Shown: positions 8,819-58,157 of the stretch, in pieces
Layout of the letters: each line of letters begins with the position of its first letter
Numbering within the stretch: position 1 is the stretch's first letter
Assembly: GCA_964036295.1 (NCBI GenBank)
Contig: OZ038463.1
Location: 1,922,001 to 1,986,000 of the forward strand
DNA length: 64,000 bases
Reading direction: 5' to 3'
DNA from: Plumapathes pennacea
Lineage: Eukaryota > Cnidaria > Anthozoa > Antipatharia > Myriopathidae
Notes under the pieces: generated by a model
Seen by the model: the letters and a program-made list of their open reading frames with translations, nothing else
Told to the model about the DNA's origin: nothing
The model's database searches: none
Made by a program: the position numbers and the translations under genes

Positions 8819-8990
8819 GTTGTACACTCCAAGCGTGAGATGAAGCACCGACACCGCGCCAATATAACTCCTTAATTTCTGCTCGAGCCTAAAAATCATC
8901 TCTAAATTTGAATAGCTGAACTCCGGAGCTATAAATACATACCTTTTCATCCTTGGTTACCTGTCGTTACTCTTCCGAAAGCGCCAATTT
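8819..8990 (+). repeat. Second copy of the 6688-7370 segment
   Basis: It repeats the GTACACTCCAAGCGTGAGAT block and the CATACCTTTTCATCC block, without the 6722-7041 insertion and with an internal deletion. It shows the insertion-free state of the repeat. Confidence 0.75.
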
Positions 8991-9404
8991 CTACCAGCAA
9001 CTTTCACATTCCGTTTCGGTTTAGCCTGCGAAGCAAGCGTTTCCGTAGGTTTCTAAGCGCATACGACGACTTTTGTTACAATAACACGCCAGTTTCTCGC
9101 TTTGTGATTGGCTAATTTTCATTACCAATAAGAGGACAGACACATAAAATTGAGTGCTGACGACAGTGATTTGGACAAAGAAGGTGAATTCAGCTTCAAT
9201 TTTACCTCAGTTCTTGCAAAAGCGACATTCGGCACTTGAAGTAGAGAACCAGAAGTGTTCAGAGGCGAATTCCCTTAAGCTTTGAGCATCTGTTTTATGT
9301 TTTGTACTATTTCGTTTTATGATGCCTTCATTGCCAAGTTACCGCTTCGGAGTATATTTTGAGAGCTCCAAATCAGAAGAAAATAAATAAAAGAGCAGCT
9401 CAGT
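8991..9404. other. No gene recognised
   Basis: AGCCTGCG..CAAGCGTTTCCG at 9023-9062 has an inverse partner at 13827-13870. Both look like ends of a common dispersed repeat. Nothing else stands out. Confidence 0.45.
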
Positions 9405-11440
9405 GGTCCGTGGGTCTTCCGTCCATTCAATTTTCGTATAAATTACAAAATCAAAAATTGAATATTGAAGTTTCCAATTTTCATATTTTATCGTTTATGC
9501 GGCAATGAAAATTAGAAATTCCTCTTGGACTTTGCATCGATGTATATTTTCAACAATCCAAAATTGAATTTGGTTTTCCGATTTCTCCTTTCCGATGTGT
9601 TCGAAAATCAGAAATCTAACCACCAGTTTCCCCTTTCCATCCGTTGAAAAGCGACAAAAACGGACACATACTTCGTATGATTCGAACGGGAGATCAATTT
9701 TCAATTTTCGCACATACGAAATTTTGACAAAAATTTCCCGAGGGGGAGGGTATGGCTAGTCTGTTTCAGCTGCTAGTTTCCCGAGTGTGTGAGGGAACTT
9801 TGTTCTTCGTTTGTCAAGGGGAGGGGACACGGGATTTTCTGGACCACTCTTAGCCCGAAAATAGCGGCGCGCAAGAGGTTTATTTTGTAAAGACGACGAA
9901 TTGATGTGCGATTGCCTGAGTCTACAAAGTGTGGTAATGACTGTGGAATGGAAACGCCAAAGATTAGGCGCCGATGTGGGCTAAGTATGGCCGCCGAACT
10001 TCGTAATGACAGCGTAAGAGACCGAACTCGTGCAGTTAATGTCCCTTATTTCTTGGCATGCCTTATCTATTTTTACAAAGCGGTGAGTATTTTCCCTTGG
10101 GAATTTACAAAAAACTAACGACTTAATCAGAACAAATCCCGACAACCAAAGTGACACCTTGGTCGGAGTAAACAAACTACAACTGTGGGGTTTCATATTT
10201 CGATTGCAAAACAGGAAACGATTTCCTTGGTTTTCGGTTGTTTTCCATTTGCTTCCTATGCAAGAACTGAGTATGTTTGTGGGGGCGAGCTGGCTCAGAT
10301 TTTACCAGTGACGCAGTCGAAAATTCGGGCCGTGTGGTGGAATTTTCCATTCGGTAGGTTAGAGGTAGCTCCGAGGCCACAGCTAATTTTTTGTTCTACC
10401 GGTTGTCAGCTTTAGCCGCTAACTGCTGAATTTTCCTGTTCATCTCCAATTAAAACATGTCATCGGTTGTGCGCAATTGTTTGTTGTTCACTAGAAAGAG
10501 ATTCGCATCCAGATTACAATTAAATGAAAAGAGTGTCTGCTCTGCATCATATTTGGTAAATAAATTGTTCCAGTTTTCAGTTCACGTCTTGTAGTCAATT
10601 GCCAATTAATACGACACACGAAAGATTACCCACTGTAACAAATGTGTTTTGCCTATCCTTTTGTTGTTGTTGTGCCGCTGCAGTCGTCGCTCGTTCGTTT
10701 TGTCTTGTTTTGCTGCGAAGAGCCTCCTTGATTTTCCGAGAGCTAATGATAATGTTTTGTTTAATGCTGTCCCGAACGAAGAAAGAAAAACCCAAAAGAT
10801 AAACTGCACGAGTTCGGTCTCTTACCTGTCATTACGACGTTTGACGGCCATACTTAGCCCACATCGGCGCCTAATCTTTGGCGTTTCTATTCCACAGTCA
10901 TTACCACACTTTGTAGACTCAGGCAATCGCACATCAATTCGTCGTCTTTACAAAATAAACCTCGTGCGCGCCGCTATTTTCGGGCTAAGAGTGGTCCAGA
11001 AAATCCCGTGTCCCCTCCCCTTGACAAACGAAGAGCCAAGTACCCTCACACACTCGGGAAACTAGCAGCCGGAACAGACTAGCCATACCCTCCCCCTCGG
11101 GAAATTTTGTCAAATTCGATGTTTCAATTTTCGTATGTACGAAAATTGAAAATTGATCTCCCGTTCGAATCATACGAAGTATGCGTCCGTTTTTGTCGCT
11201 TTTCAACGGATGGAAAAGGGAAACTGTTGGTTAGATTTCTGATTTTCGAACACATCGGAAAGCAGAAATCGGAAAACCAAATTCAATTTTGGATTGTTGA
11301 AAATATACATCAAGTCCAAGAGAAATTTCTAATTTTCATTGCCGTATAAACAATAAAATATGAAAATTGGAAACTTCAATATTCAATTTTTGATTTTGTA
11401 ATTTATACGAAAATTGAATGGACGGAAGACCCACGGACCC
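9405..11440. mobile_element. Long-terminal-inverted-repeat DNA element, copy 1
   Basis: The element starts GGTCCGTGGGTCTTCC and ends with its complement. Arms of about 630 bp (9405-10035 and 10803-11440) surround a ~770-bp core with no gene I recognise. The direct repeat CTCAGT flanks it (9399-9404 and 11441-11446), indicating a 6-bp target duplication. Each arm contains an open frame of 72-80 codons (9495-9713 minus, 11107-11349 plus) ending in I-F-I-A. The superfamily is not identified. Confidence 0.75.
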
Positions 11441-12224
11441 CTCAGTTCTCAGTAAAATCAATTACTTTATTTTCGTTTCAAAAGCGCAAGTGTGACACAT
11501 GCAAATTAACGTGGGAACTGCCGCTTTTGATTGGTCGAGGAAATTAATGGTTCACGGCCTGTGGGCAAATCGGATGCAGTCTTGAATTTGTACATGACGT
11601 CATGAAAGTTCGCGCCTGCGATTTGGCCGCGGTTGCCAGCATAATAACTATGGCAACAAATTGCTCCGCGCGAAATATAAAAAGTAAACTTTTCAACATC
11701 TTGTGTGGTGTTGTGGTTTCGATTCTTCTTGTCGTCTTTCGATGCTGCATGGTTCGGATTCACGTCGAAGAAACGCACGAACCAGTTGAACGTAAATCGA
11801 AATGGAAGGTTGAGGGAACTATTCACTGTGTTACTTTCACCACCAGAAGCAAACTGAATACATTTGTCAAGAAATTGTCGTTCCATAATTTCAAAATTCA
11901 AAAGTTTGCCACTAAAATTTTGCCTTTTAACCGACACGACACTTCATTTTGCACCTTTTTAAACCAAAATTCTGAAAACAGAAACGATAACTTTCTTTCA
12001 AACAAGACTTACTTTACATATCATCAATCCAAACGATGCTTTAATTTGCCTCCGTGATGCTATTTAGCGTGAAAATATCGACCGCTTTCCGGCCAAATGC
12101 TCGCGCTATGACGTCATGCATAATTAACTTCGCATAATTTATTATTTAAGTGTCAGCCTTCGGCCGTGAACCATAAAATTGAAATTTTGTTTTTTTTCGC
12201 GACTCAAACTTGTGTAGCCGACAT
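11441..12224. other. Spacer between two long-TIR elements; possible small TIR element
   Basis: ATGGTTCACGGCC near 11548 is mirrored by GGCCGTGAACCAT near 12163, and TGACGTCAT occurs near both. This may be a ~620-bp MITE. The frame 11602-12057 (151 codons) lies inside and resembles nothing I know. Confidence 0.4.
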
Positions 12225-13452
12225 GGTCCGTGGGTCTTCCGTCCATTCAATTTTCGTATAAATTACAAAATCAAAAATTGAATATTGAAGTTTCCAATTT
12301 TCATATTTTATCGTTTATGCGGCAATAAAAATTAGAAATTCCTCTTGGACTTTGCATCGATGTATATTTTCAACAATCCAAAGTTGAATTTGGTTTTCCG
12401 ATTTCTCCTTTCCGATGTGTTCGAAATCAGAAATCTAACCAACAGTTTCCCCTTTCCATCCGTTGAAAAGCGACAAAAACGGACGCATACTTCGTATGAT
12501 TCGAACGGGAGATCAATTTTCAATTTTTGTACATACGAAAATTGAAACATCGAATTTTGACAAAATTTCCCGAGGGGGAGGGTATGGCTAGTCTGTTTCG
12601 GCTGCTAGTTTCCCGAGTGTGAGGGTACTTGGTTCTTCGTTTGTCAAGGGGAGGGGACACGGGATTTTCTGGACCACTCTTAGCCCGAAAATGGCGGCGC
12701 GCAAGAGATTTAGTTTGTAAAGACGACGAATTGATGTGCGATTTCCTGAGTCTACAAAGTGTGGTAATGACTGTGGAATGGAAACGCCGAAGATTAGGCG
12801 CCGATGTGGGCTAAGTATGGCCGCCGAACGTCGTAATGACAGGTAAGAGACCGAACTCGTGCAGTTTATTTCACCTTGCTAGCTATTGGGTTTTTCTTTT
12901 TACGACGTTCGGACTCGTTTAGACTCAGGCAATCGCACATCAATTCGTCGTCTTTACAAATTAAATCTCTTGCGCGCCGCCATTTTCGGGCTAAGAGTGG
13001 TCCAGAAAATCCCGTGTCCCCTCCCCTTGGCAAACGAAGAACAAAGTTCCCTCACACACTCGGGATACTAGCAGCTGAAACAGACTAGCCATACCCTCCC
13101 CTTCGGGAAATGTTGTCAAAATTCGATGTTTCAATTTTCGTATGTACGAAAATTGAAAATTGATTTCCCGTTCGAATCATACGAAGTATGTGTCCGTTTT
13201 TGTCGCTTTTCAGCGGATGGAAAAGGGAAACCGGTGGTTAGATTTCTGATTTTTGAACACATCGAAAAGGAGAAATCGGAAAACCAAATTCAATTTTGGA
13301 TTGTTGAAAATATACATCGATGCAAAGTCCAAGAGGAATTTCAAATTTTCATTGCCGCATAAACGATAAAATATGAAAATTGGAAACTTCAATATTCAAT
13401 TTTTGATTTTGTAATTTATACGAAAATTGAATGGACGGAAGACCCACGGACC
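12225..13452. mobile_element. Long-terminal-inverted-repeat DNA element, copy 2 (near-palindromic)
   Basis: This has the same ends as copy 1, but the core is lost. The arms (12225-12756 and 12921-13452) enclose a spacer of about 165 bp. The flanks carry a perfect 6-bp duplication CGACAT (12219-12224 and 13453-13458). The arm reading frame is intact in the right arm (13126-13362) and shifted in the left. Confidence 0.8.
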
Positions 13453-13458
13453 CGACAT

Positions 13459-13964
13459 TCTCCCACGCTTTGACTTGTGGATTTCTTTCAAACTCGAAAC
13501 AGTGCTTTTTTTCGATGAGTTTCTCTTTGACACATCCGAAGTGAGAAAAGTGGTTCTCGGGAGAAATCTGCAAATCATATCGCATGCACTCTTTCAAACA
13601 CTGACAGTCCTTCTCTGCTGGACCGACAATCACTTTCCCCCAGATAATCCAAGCAGAGAACTCTGATTCCACGTGCTGACTTTTTACGGCCCATTTCTAA
13701 CAGCTTCGCTCATTGGTAATTTTGATACCCTTTGTTGATGACGTCAAGAACAAGGATCTCGCTTCGGTGAATCAGACGGGGAGGGGAGAGGGAGAGTAAC
13801 GAACGATCTCCGACCGTCTGATAATCAGGCTAGCGCTCAGAAACCTACGGAAACGCTTGGTACGCAGGCTAGTTTCGGTTCGAAGATCACCTGACGCGCT
13901 TGATTGTTATTGGCTGTTCATCATAATGGACCGGTTTCCTTACCGGGGGAGAGACATCGGCACA
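13459..13964. other. Upstream region of the methyltransferase gene
   Basis: It contains a repeat end (13827-13870) and a G/A-rich tract near 13780. No clear TATA box lies close to the inferred start. Confidence 0.4.
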
Positions 13965-14828
13965 ATGTCGCGTGTGCCTATTGTTAGTTTGCATTGCACG
14001 TGCCAATTACAAGTCCCGCTTTGTCCCTCCCCTTATATAATCCGTCTGACGTTGATTTATGTTTTATTCTTAGAGCATTACCATGAAATAGCTGAGGAAT
14101 ATGACTCATTTCTCGAGGTTATGAATCCAGCTCATTACCCATTTGTACAAGAAGCCCTGGAGTTGACACCTGATGACGTCCTGGTGGATATTGGTGGCGG
14201 CACGGGATGGTACGCTCATCAATTGTGGAAATCCGCCGGTCTGAAGGAGCCCGTGGTGTGTGTGGATCCCAGTGCGGAGATGCTACAGGTTGCCAAACAA
14301 CGAGAAGGAGTCACAACTGTTCAATCCACTGCCGAAGAATTCTTTTCTCAACCCATCGAGAAACGTTTTACCAAGGCCATGATAACTGGAGCCTTGCACC
14401 ACTTCAGTGACCCGACAGCTGTCTTGAAGGGCGTGTGGGGTTGTTTGAAGCCGGGCGGGTCCCTGGTCATAGAGACGTACGCTCCCATTCCTCCCACTGA
14501 CCCGAATGTGCCCCTTTTCCGAGCTGCCGAGGCCGTGAATGCGACATATAAATTCATGAGCAAAGATGAGTTAACATCTCTGATCGAAACCAGCGCTCCG
14601 TTTGAGGTCCACAGCAAGGTCGCCAAAGTTCAGTTCAAAGTATCAAAGGCAGAGTGGTACAGCATGCTTCGAGGGCGATATTTTTCCAAACTTCACCTCC
14701 TAAGCGACCAAGAAATTGAGGATGGCATTGCAGAATTGGAAAGAGAAAGGTTTGGTTCCTTGCAAGACGACGATCCTATATCCAATACTGATACTATAAT
14801 TCTTGCTGTGGCCTGCAAGGGTCAGTAA
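13965..14828 (+). CDS. Class I SAM-dependent methyltransferase
   Basis: The main exon (14074-14828) encodes a seven-strand SAM-binding domain. It starts H-Y-H-E-I-A-E-E-Y-D-S-F, typical of the Methyltransf_11/25 families. Motif I is V-D-I-G-G-G-T-G, the ribose-binding acidic residue is in C-V-D-P-S-A-E-M-L, and L-K-P-G-G-S-L-V-I-E marks motif III. The open frame runs back to 13857, but the segment before 14074 looks non-coding and ends in a good acceptor (TTCTTAG). Joining an ATG at 13965-13971 (donor GTGTGC, weak) gives M-S-Q-H-Y-H-E and a 253-residue protein; this first exon is inferred. The substrate is unknown. The gene stands alone between repeats. Confidence 0.8.
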   Translation: MSRVPIVSLHCTCQLQVPLCPSPYIIRLTLIYVLFLEHYHEIAEEYDSFLEVMNPAHYPFVQEALELTPDDVLVDIGGGTGWYAHQLWKSAGLKEPVVCVDPSAEMLQVAKQREGVTTVQSTAEEFFSQPIEKRFTKAMITGALHHFSDPTAVLKGVWGCLKPGGSLVIETYAPIPPTDPNVPLFRAAEAVNATYKFMSKDELTSLIETSAPFEVHSKVAKVQFKVSKAEWYSMLRGRYFSKLHLLSDQEIEDGIAELERERFGSLQDDDPISNTDTIILAVACKGQ

Positions 14829-15092
14829 TTTTCACCAATTCTGTTTGACTTGAGTTACATAGCGGGTCACTATGCTTTCTATTTGTCGGTTCAGTCATTT
14901 AGCATATTGAAATAGGATCATACACGGCGACTAAGAATTCATTGGTGTCTTGATTGTATTCAATAATCATTCGTTGGGTCATATAGTTCAATTTTCTGTA
15001 TCTTTGTTTCAAAGGTCCATGTTAGACAGCACTCAGGGTATGTATGGTCTATTTTAGGTTTCAATTGTACATCGAGAAGCATTAGTGCATCC

Positions 15093-15098
15093 AATAAA
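15093..15098 (+). terminator. Polyadenylation signal AATAAA
   Basis: It lies 265 bases after the methyltransferase stop. Confidence 0.6.
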
Positions 15099-15264
15099 GG
15101 TAGATAAAGTCAATGGTAGATAAAGTCGTATATCGTATTTTCTAGTACACGTCAAGGGACAATTCGGAACGATTTGGAAATTAATTAAAGAGAATAATAT
15201 TTCGGCTATCCCAGGACTAACTTGTGTTTGCAAACGGAAGAGCTTAAAGTTGACCTTCTAATTG

Positions 15265-15740
15265 CTCGCGGGGGCCTGGGGCCCAAGCGAGCTTAAAAAC
15301 GGAAATTTTTTCTTTTTTTTTTCTTTTTGTGGGTCGAGAATCAGCACACGGTGATTGGTTCATATTATCACGTGCTAAGCGATGGAGTCAAAAAATAACT
15401 CGAGAAGCGCTCGTTCGTAAAATTTTACCACTCAAAAATAAAATTCATATCTTCGCGCCGCCGTGTAATATCCTCTATATATTTAGTATATACCAAACAA
15501 GTGAATGGAGCTTTTTGCGTGTCCATTTTTGTCAGAAAATAGAATATAGCTACAGTGCGTTATAACGAACCCCGCGGTATAACGATACTCTTCAGCCCGG
15601 CCAAAGTTATAGTAAAATGTATGGACGGTAGAACCTCGACCACGAACCCCGTATAACGAAAATATCCCCGTTATAACGAACACGATACAGAAGCTCAACG
15701 TAAAATCTACCCTGATATAACGCATAAATGTCATAACGCG
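15265..15740. repeat. Dispersed repeat plus pogo-like transposon end
   Basis: 15265-15385 is the inverse of 6330-6424. 15553-15735 carries repeated TATAACGA motifs (GTTATAACGAACCCCG, CCGTATAACGAAAATATCC), as in Tigger/pogo ends. No transposase frame is present. Confidence 0.6.
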
Positions 15741-15864
15741 ACTGAAGGTGAATGCAAAACAGATTGACAATGTTTAGCTATACAGCTGCATGCATTCAGT
15801 CGTTCAAATATGGATAGTAATTGTACAATGAAAACCGAAGTCACTTTGGTTTTCGACCGACCGC

Positions 15865-15911
<47 letters not shown>

Positions 15912-17374
15912 TGGCGCGTAATGGCCTCTAATAGGGCCTTCCTTGGTATACTCTCTTCAGGGCAGCAATTTATTGTTTGTGGTTAACTCCAAACAAAACA
16001 AATTGTATTCACAAGATGCAAATCATTTTGCGGTTCGGTCAGTCCAATTGACTGACTCGATTCGGGCTCAAATGAATTGGCGAGGCGTTCGACTAGATGA
16101 TTTCAGATCATTGTCGTATATTCTTGCTAGGAAAACTCGCAAGGACTGTTCGCATTATTGTTTTATAAACGGCACCATTTTGTTTAATCGACGAAGCCTT
16201 GATTAAGATCTTCCTTAGGACTTCTCCGTGTACCGACGTTTAAAACGTCTATTTTTATCGTACAGTTGGCTAATACACGCTTGCGTTATAGTCTGGGGAT
16301 CTTGGGTCCCAGGCCTCTCCGGGTCCAAAATTAGCAGCATCAGCTGCCTGGCCTTGGGAACATGCAAGGTTAACTGTCGCCTGGTGAGAGCTTTGTGAAG
16401 CATTGAATGAAAGCATGATCTCAAATGTATAGAGTTTAGCCATAAACATAAAAGTTTAGTACACTAAAAAAAATAACATTATTCAGTTGTTTATGTCTAT
16501 AACTTATAAACTAAATTATCTCATCGGGTTAATCCAGTACGGGTGCAAATCATAAGTATAAAGTAGGTCTTTTTACTGGCACTGAAGCGAGTTGAGTCAT
16601 CTGCTTAGGAAAATTCACAAGACGTGAACTGTCAAATATACTCTGGTAAGACTACTCTTGGCTGAAAGCTCTTAATGAGTGTTTTGTCCGAACTTTTGTC
16701 AAGTGGAGTTCATGTTTTACTAAAAGTAAATTTGGAAAGAACGTTCGGCACTTTTCTGTCTCGCAACTGAACCATAATTGGCAGGGTTCGACGCCGTCGA
16801 CAATCGAGTGATCTAAAGTTCTTCACGAACTACTCTGCCTATTTTGATATCGCGTTGCTGTTAAATAATTAAACTTGTTCATCAAAGAGATGAAAATTCA
16901 TAATGTTCAACGTTATTTTCAGTTTTCGCTTAAAGTTCAATATCTTTTTAAATTCATTCACTGTTACAACACTTTTTTTACGATAAAAAGTAATATTCCA
17001 CCCGGCTTCATTCGTCACTACAAAATTTGGTTTGGATAACTCAGTTTAATTACAAATTCACTTTAATTTCCAGACTGATGCTTATGTATTTTGAATGATG
17101 TTATCTAAATTCTTTTGACTTAAGCGATTGGTAGAATACAAAAACAAACCCTTTTTTGATTCCTCGGATCACTCGGTATTGTAGCCACGACTTCATGTTT
17201 TTGAAAGTCCTACACAGCTCATCTGAAATGTACATATATAATCTATAATTATACCTCAAGTCGTTCAGCTCCAAGTGATAAATTTTCGGAGGAGTTTCAC
17301 TTTATTTAGTAAAGATAGATAAAAGAACTGCGTACCAAAATACAACAGTCAATCTGCGAGAAATAGACGGAATC
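15741..17374. other. Intergenic, upstream of the cadherin gene
   Basis: A run of about 41 T at 15870-15910 stands out. The rest is AT-rich and unique-looking. GATAAAAG at about 17320 is the only TATA-like string near the cadherin start and is not convincing. Confidence 0.45.
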
Positions 17375-54839
<37,465 letters not shown>

Positions 54840-55382
54840 TGAATCTACGGAGCTTAACCCCGTAAATTATGCGCATTTCACAAGGGAGAAAGACAAACGA
54901 CCTCAATTTCTCATATAAGAATCATTATAATTGATTCACAGCTGGCCACGTTTGGCCACAGTTGACTGGACACTTAAGCATATATGAAATTGTGGTCTGG
55001 ATAAATGAGTCGTAACATTAATTCCCGGTTCTACTGTTGCTCTTCTTGCGATTTTTTCCACCAAGTAGTAAAGCTACTATACACTGTATCTGCTTTTCTG
55101 TCGTCAAGAGTTGCTGTTTTTCTCGGTCCAGGCTCCGACCACTTACAACGACCACTTACAAGAAATAACATTAAACAAAAGAGAACAACGCGACAGATGC
55201 TGGGATTCAAGTTTGGGTGTAGCAACTTTCCGCACGCATTAGAATTCTTCGATGAGCAGTCTCTGAACTAGAGCGAGACTGCCAAGAGTGACTTCAATCT
55301 TCTATTTTAGCCGGTTTCTCACCAGAAAAATATCATACGGTGTAGGTAGCTGGCTTTTGACACCTTGCTCAAATGAAACCTG

Positions 55383-55388
55383 AATAAA
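55383..55388 (+). terminator. Polyadenylation signal AATAAA of the cadherin gene
   Basis: 544 bases after the stop codon; it is the first clear signal downstream. Confidence 0.6.
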
Positions 55389-56267
55389 CTATAGATTATC
55401 ATTACAACACTCATACATTTGCTTCTAAAAGGTTGAGAGAGTCTATATTTTAAGCTTGGGAGTGAAAGGGTCGGCCAGCAAAGACAAGAGTAACACGTGA
55501 CTTATCTCAGTTTCATGCACAGTCGATTTTGACAGTTTGACTTCGAACACTTATTTCTAATGAGAGGCAAGCCTGCGCTACATTACTTACATCTGTTTTC
55601 CTTTTTCTAAAATGCGTTTCTTCTAACAGGCTTTCTGAATTGCCAATCGGTCTGTTGCGTTTCAGAACTATTAACACCGAGGTTTAGGTTTTACCTAAGC
55701 TTTAAAAAGCTTAAAAACACTTGAAACTCAACAACGCTTTCACGGGAACAGTACCCAATCAAATTACAGTTGTTTTTTTTTTCTGTTTGCTTACACGTCA
55801 ATCAAACTCTAAAACCCCAGCTAGAGGGGGGGGGGGGGGGGGGGGGGGGGGGGTCCTTTTACTAATTGCCATGATGCCTACGCTTGGATTTCGGGTGAAA
55901 ACAATAAAACATGAACTCATGGCGGGAGTGCGGGCAATAGGCCGGGATTTGACAACACGGACAATCCCGTCTGTCGGGCATTTGATTGCGAGTCGCAGCC
56001 CGAGGGTCGAGACATTTGTCTTTGACCGGGAAGTGCCTGCGTCCAATCTTCAGACGCGTTTACCAAGTATCTTCCTTCTTTTCGGTTCGGACATCACGCG
56101 TTCAGGAAGGTACGTACATCCGGAGCACAATGTAAATCCGTACAACCTGGGTGGGTCTTATTAGATACATTTGAATAACATTTATGTCCCCACGCTCGGG
56201 AATTTAACTGGAATTTTTACTTTTTGGTCAAATCCCCGCCCCTTGCCCGCATTCCCCCCTCCCCCCG
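55389..56267. other. Intergenic between cadherin and DM-gene cluster
   Basis: A run of 28 G lies at 55826-55853. No gene recognised; the frame 55721-56164 spans the G run and is not credible as a protein. Confidence 0.5.
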
Positions 56268-56622
56268 CATAAAACACATGAAATGTGATAACGTACTTTT
56301 GGACGGGCCACTTTTAAACAGCGATCATCTTGAACATGAGGTCAATCAACATCAAAACCTACAAGGGCTGTCAGTTTAACAGAAACATTTTATGATTCTC
56401 GAATTCAAACAAGCTGTAAACCTGCGGGCGTCTTTTATAGGGCTGAAAGGCACTGTTTTCCGAAACGCTCAAAGACATCTTTTCTTGAGACTGGACATCA
56501 GTTTCTTGGACAGGGTCTTCAGTTTTTAGGCTTATATATGGGCACCTTTCAAGGAATTTCTTGCAGCAAAGAAAAGCGGCAATAATTCAAATTCATTTTA
56601 GGCGATCAGCGTGACGTCATCC
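56268..56622 (-). pseudogene. Internally deleted copy of the DM-domain gene locus
   Basis: Bases 56268-56528 match 56950-57212 (tail exon and 3' part) and 56529-56622 match 58145-58240 (promoter). The ~930 bp between, holding the DM exon, the intron and the 5' UTR, are missing. The TATATAA and TGACGTCA sites are preserved. The tail frame survives (S-E-N-S-A-F-Q-P-Y-K-R-R-P-Q-V-Y-S) but ends differently. Any transcript would lack the DNA-binding domain. Confidence 0.8.
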
Positions 56623-56923
56623 GTCGAGATAGCTGGACTCCACAAAGGGAAAATTCTACCAAGCGAATTCTGTTTGAGATAGTGAGCAGTTCAAGATAAC
56701 CGAGTTCATGATGAACCTCTTTTATATTTCTCTTTCGATTTTAACACGCACGTTTCTTGTGTTTTGCGGACATGTGACATATCGGAGTAAACAAATCATA
56801 AAGAATAAAGAATTAGTTTTAAGACTATTTACCCCATCTTTGTTAGGCCCCTACAAGTATATACACCCAATCAACAGACGAATAACTCTTTGATCCACGT
56901 ACTCACTCGATAATTTCAATTCA

Positions 56924-56929
56924 TTTATT
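56924..56929 (-). terminator. Polyadenylation signal for the DM-domain gene
   Basis: AATAAA on the minus strand, about 160 bases after the stop codon. Confidence 0.5.
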
Positions 56930-57086
56930 TCTTTCAATAACAAATGCATAACATGAAACACATGAAATGTAATAACGTATTTTTGAACAGCAATCATCTT
57001 GAACATGAGGTCAACGTTAAAACCTACAAGGGCTGTCAGTTTAACAGAAACTAACTAAACGGTCAAAGCAATTTATGATTCTCGAA

Positions 57087-57811
57087 TTACAACATGCTGT
57101 AAACCTGCGGGCGTCTTCTGTAGGGCTGAAAGGCACTGTTTTCCGAAACGCTCAAAGACATCTTTTCTTGAGACTGGACATCAGTTTCTTGTCCAGGGTC
57201 TTCAGTTTTTAGTCCATCCTTCTCCTCTATATAAACAATAAATGCATTGACCAGTAAATTGTAGTAAAAGATCATTGTTAATTGCCAGTACATAAGGTAA
57301 ATTTTAGTTTTAGTATAAACAAAACATGCAATCGCTTTGCTCGATGTAATTTGACTACAAACAATCTAGCGGACAACAAGTAGCTTACTAATCGGGGACG
57401 ATAGCAGCAACGAACACCAAAATAAAAGGAGAAGCAATATTTGACGTGCCACGAAAGGTAAAACTTGAAGTCGAAGTATGACGTACTGCTCCAGCCGGCT
57501 TTCAGGACAAACAATCTGCCTTTCGTGAAAGGCGGCCGAATCCGGCCTGAAAGTACGAACTGTTAGTATAATAATTACTCGCCTTGAATGTCTTTGGATG
57601 ACTCGAGCCGTTCAATCTGCTTTATTTGATGGCGTCTCAGTCGGACTTGATCCCTCATAATCTTCCTCCTCATCCGTCCATTTGTACACAATGGACAAGG
57701 GCAGTTTCTGTAATCGCATTTGTATTTATGGCCTTTTGATAAGATCGGCTTTTGGATATGATTTCTGCACAGCGTGCAACATGGATTCCTTTCACGTTTT
57801 CCTTTGGTCAT
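57087..57811 (-). CDS. DM-domain (Dmrt-family) transcription factor, short
   Basis: Exon 1 (57811-57583) encodes a full DM zinc module from residue 11: C-C-T-L-C-R-N-H, S-K-G-H-K-Y-K-C, and N-C-P-C-P-L-C, giving the eight ligands C12, C15, H18, H28, C32, C37, C39, C42. The recognition helix R-R-K-I-M-R-D-Q-V-R-L-R-R follows. Exon 2 (57226-57087) adds 46 residues ending V-Y-S-M-L. The frame joins only through a GC-AG intron (AAG|GCGAGT). The product is 122 residues, far shorter than usual Dmrt proteins, and has no DMA domain. DM proteins bind DNA as dimers and often steer sexual development; that role here is family knowledge only. Confidence 0.85.
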
Positions 57812-58147
57812 CTTCGCGCCAAGCTGAACGAAGTCTTCACCCTCGTGCTTCGTAAATATGGAGCCCAGGTCGATTCATCCTCACGGTCAGCAAAACTCCG
57901 CGGGGGGAGGGGCGGGGACATGTACGTTGGCGATGAATGTTATTGGAATGAGTTGTGCAGCAAGTTTTACGGCCGCTCCGACCCTTGGTATTTTGATTCG
58001 AATCCAACGAATCTTTTAATATTAAATTGCTGGGCAAATCTATATTCCAGACCAAGGAGACAAAATCAACTTCAGACAATAAATGCTTGAAAACGAAACC
58101 TTTTGGGGCGACACATACCACATATATGTGGCCAGGATATGTGTGGC

Positions 58148-58157
58148 TTATATATGG
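58148..58157 (-). promoter_or_regulatory. TATA box of the DM-domain gene
   Basis: CATATATAAG on the minus strand, about 340 bases before the ATG. A CRE-like TGACGTCA lies 70-80 bases further upstream (58228-58235). Both are conserved in the deleted copy at 56530-56620, which supports their function. Confidence 0.6.

Noticed and set aside
11506..12057. Overlapping 143- and 151-codon frames
   Set aside because: They lie on opposite strands inside a probable MITE and match no family.
14034..14040. TATATAA as the methyltransferase promoter
   Set aside because: It would put the start after the conserved H-Y-H-E-I-A-E-E-Y-D segment; more likely inside a short intron. An alternative promoter cannot be excluded.
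55721..56164. 147-codon frame with poly-Gly
   Set aside because: Depends on a 28-G run; no recognisable domain.
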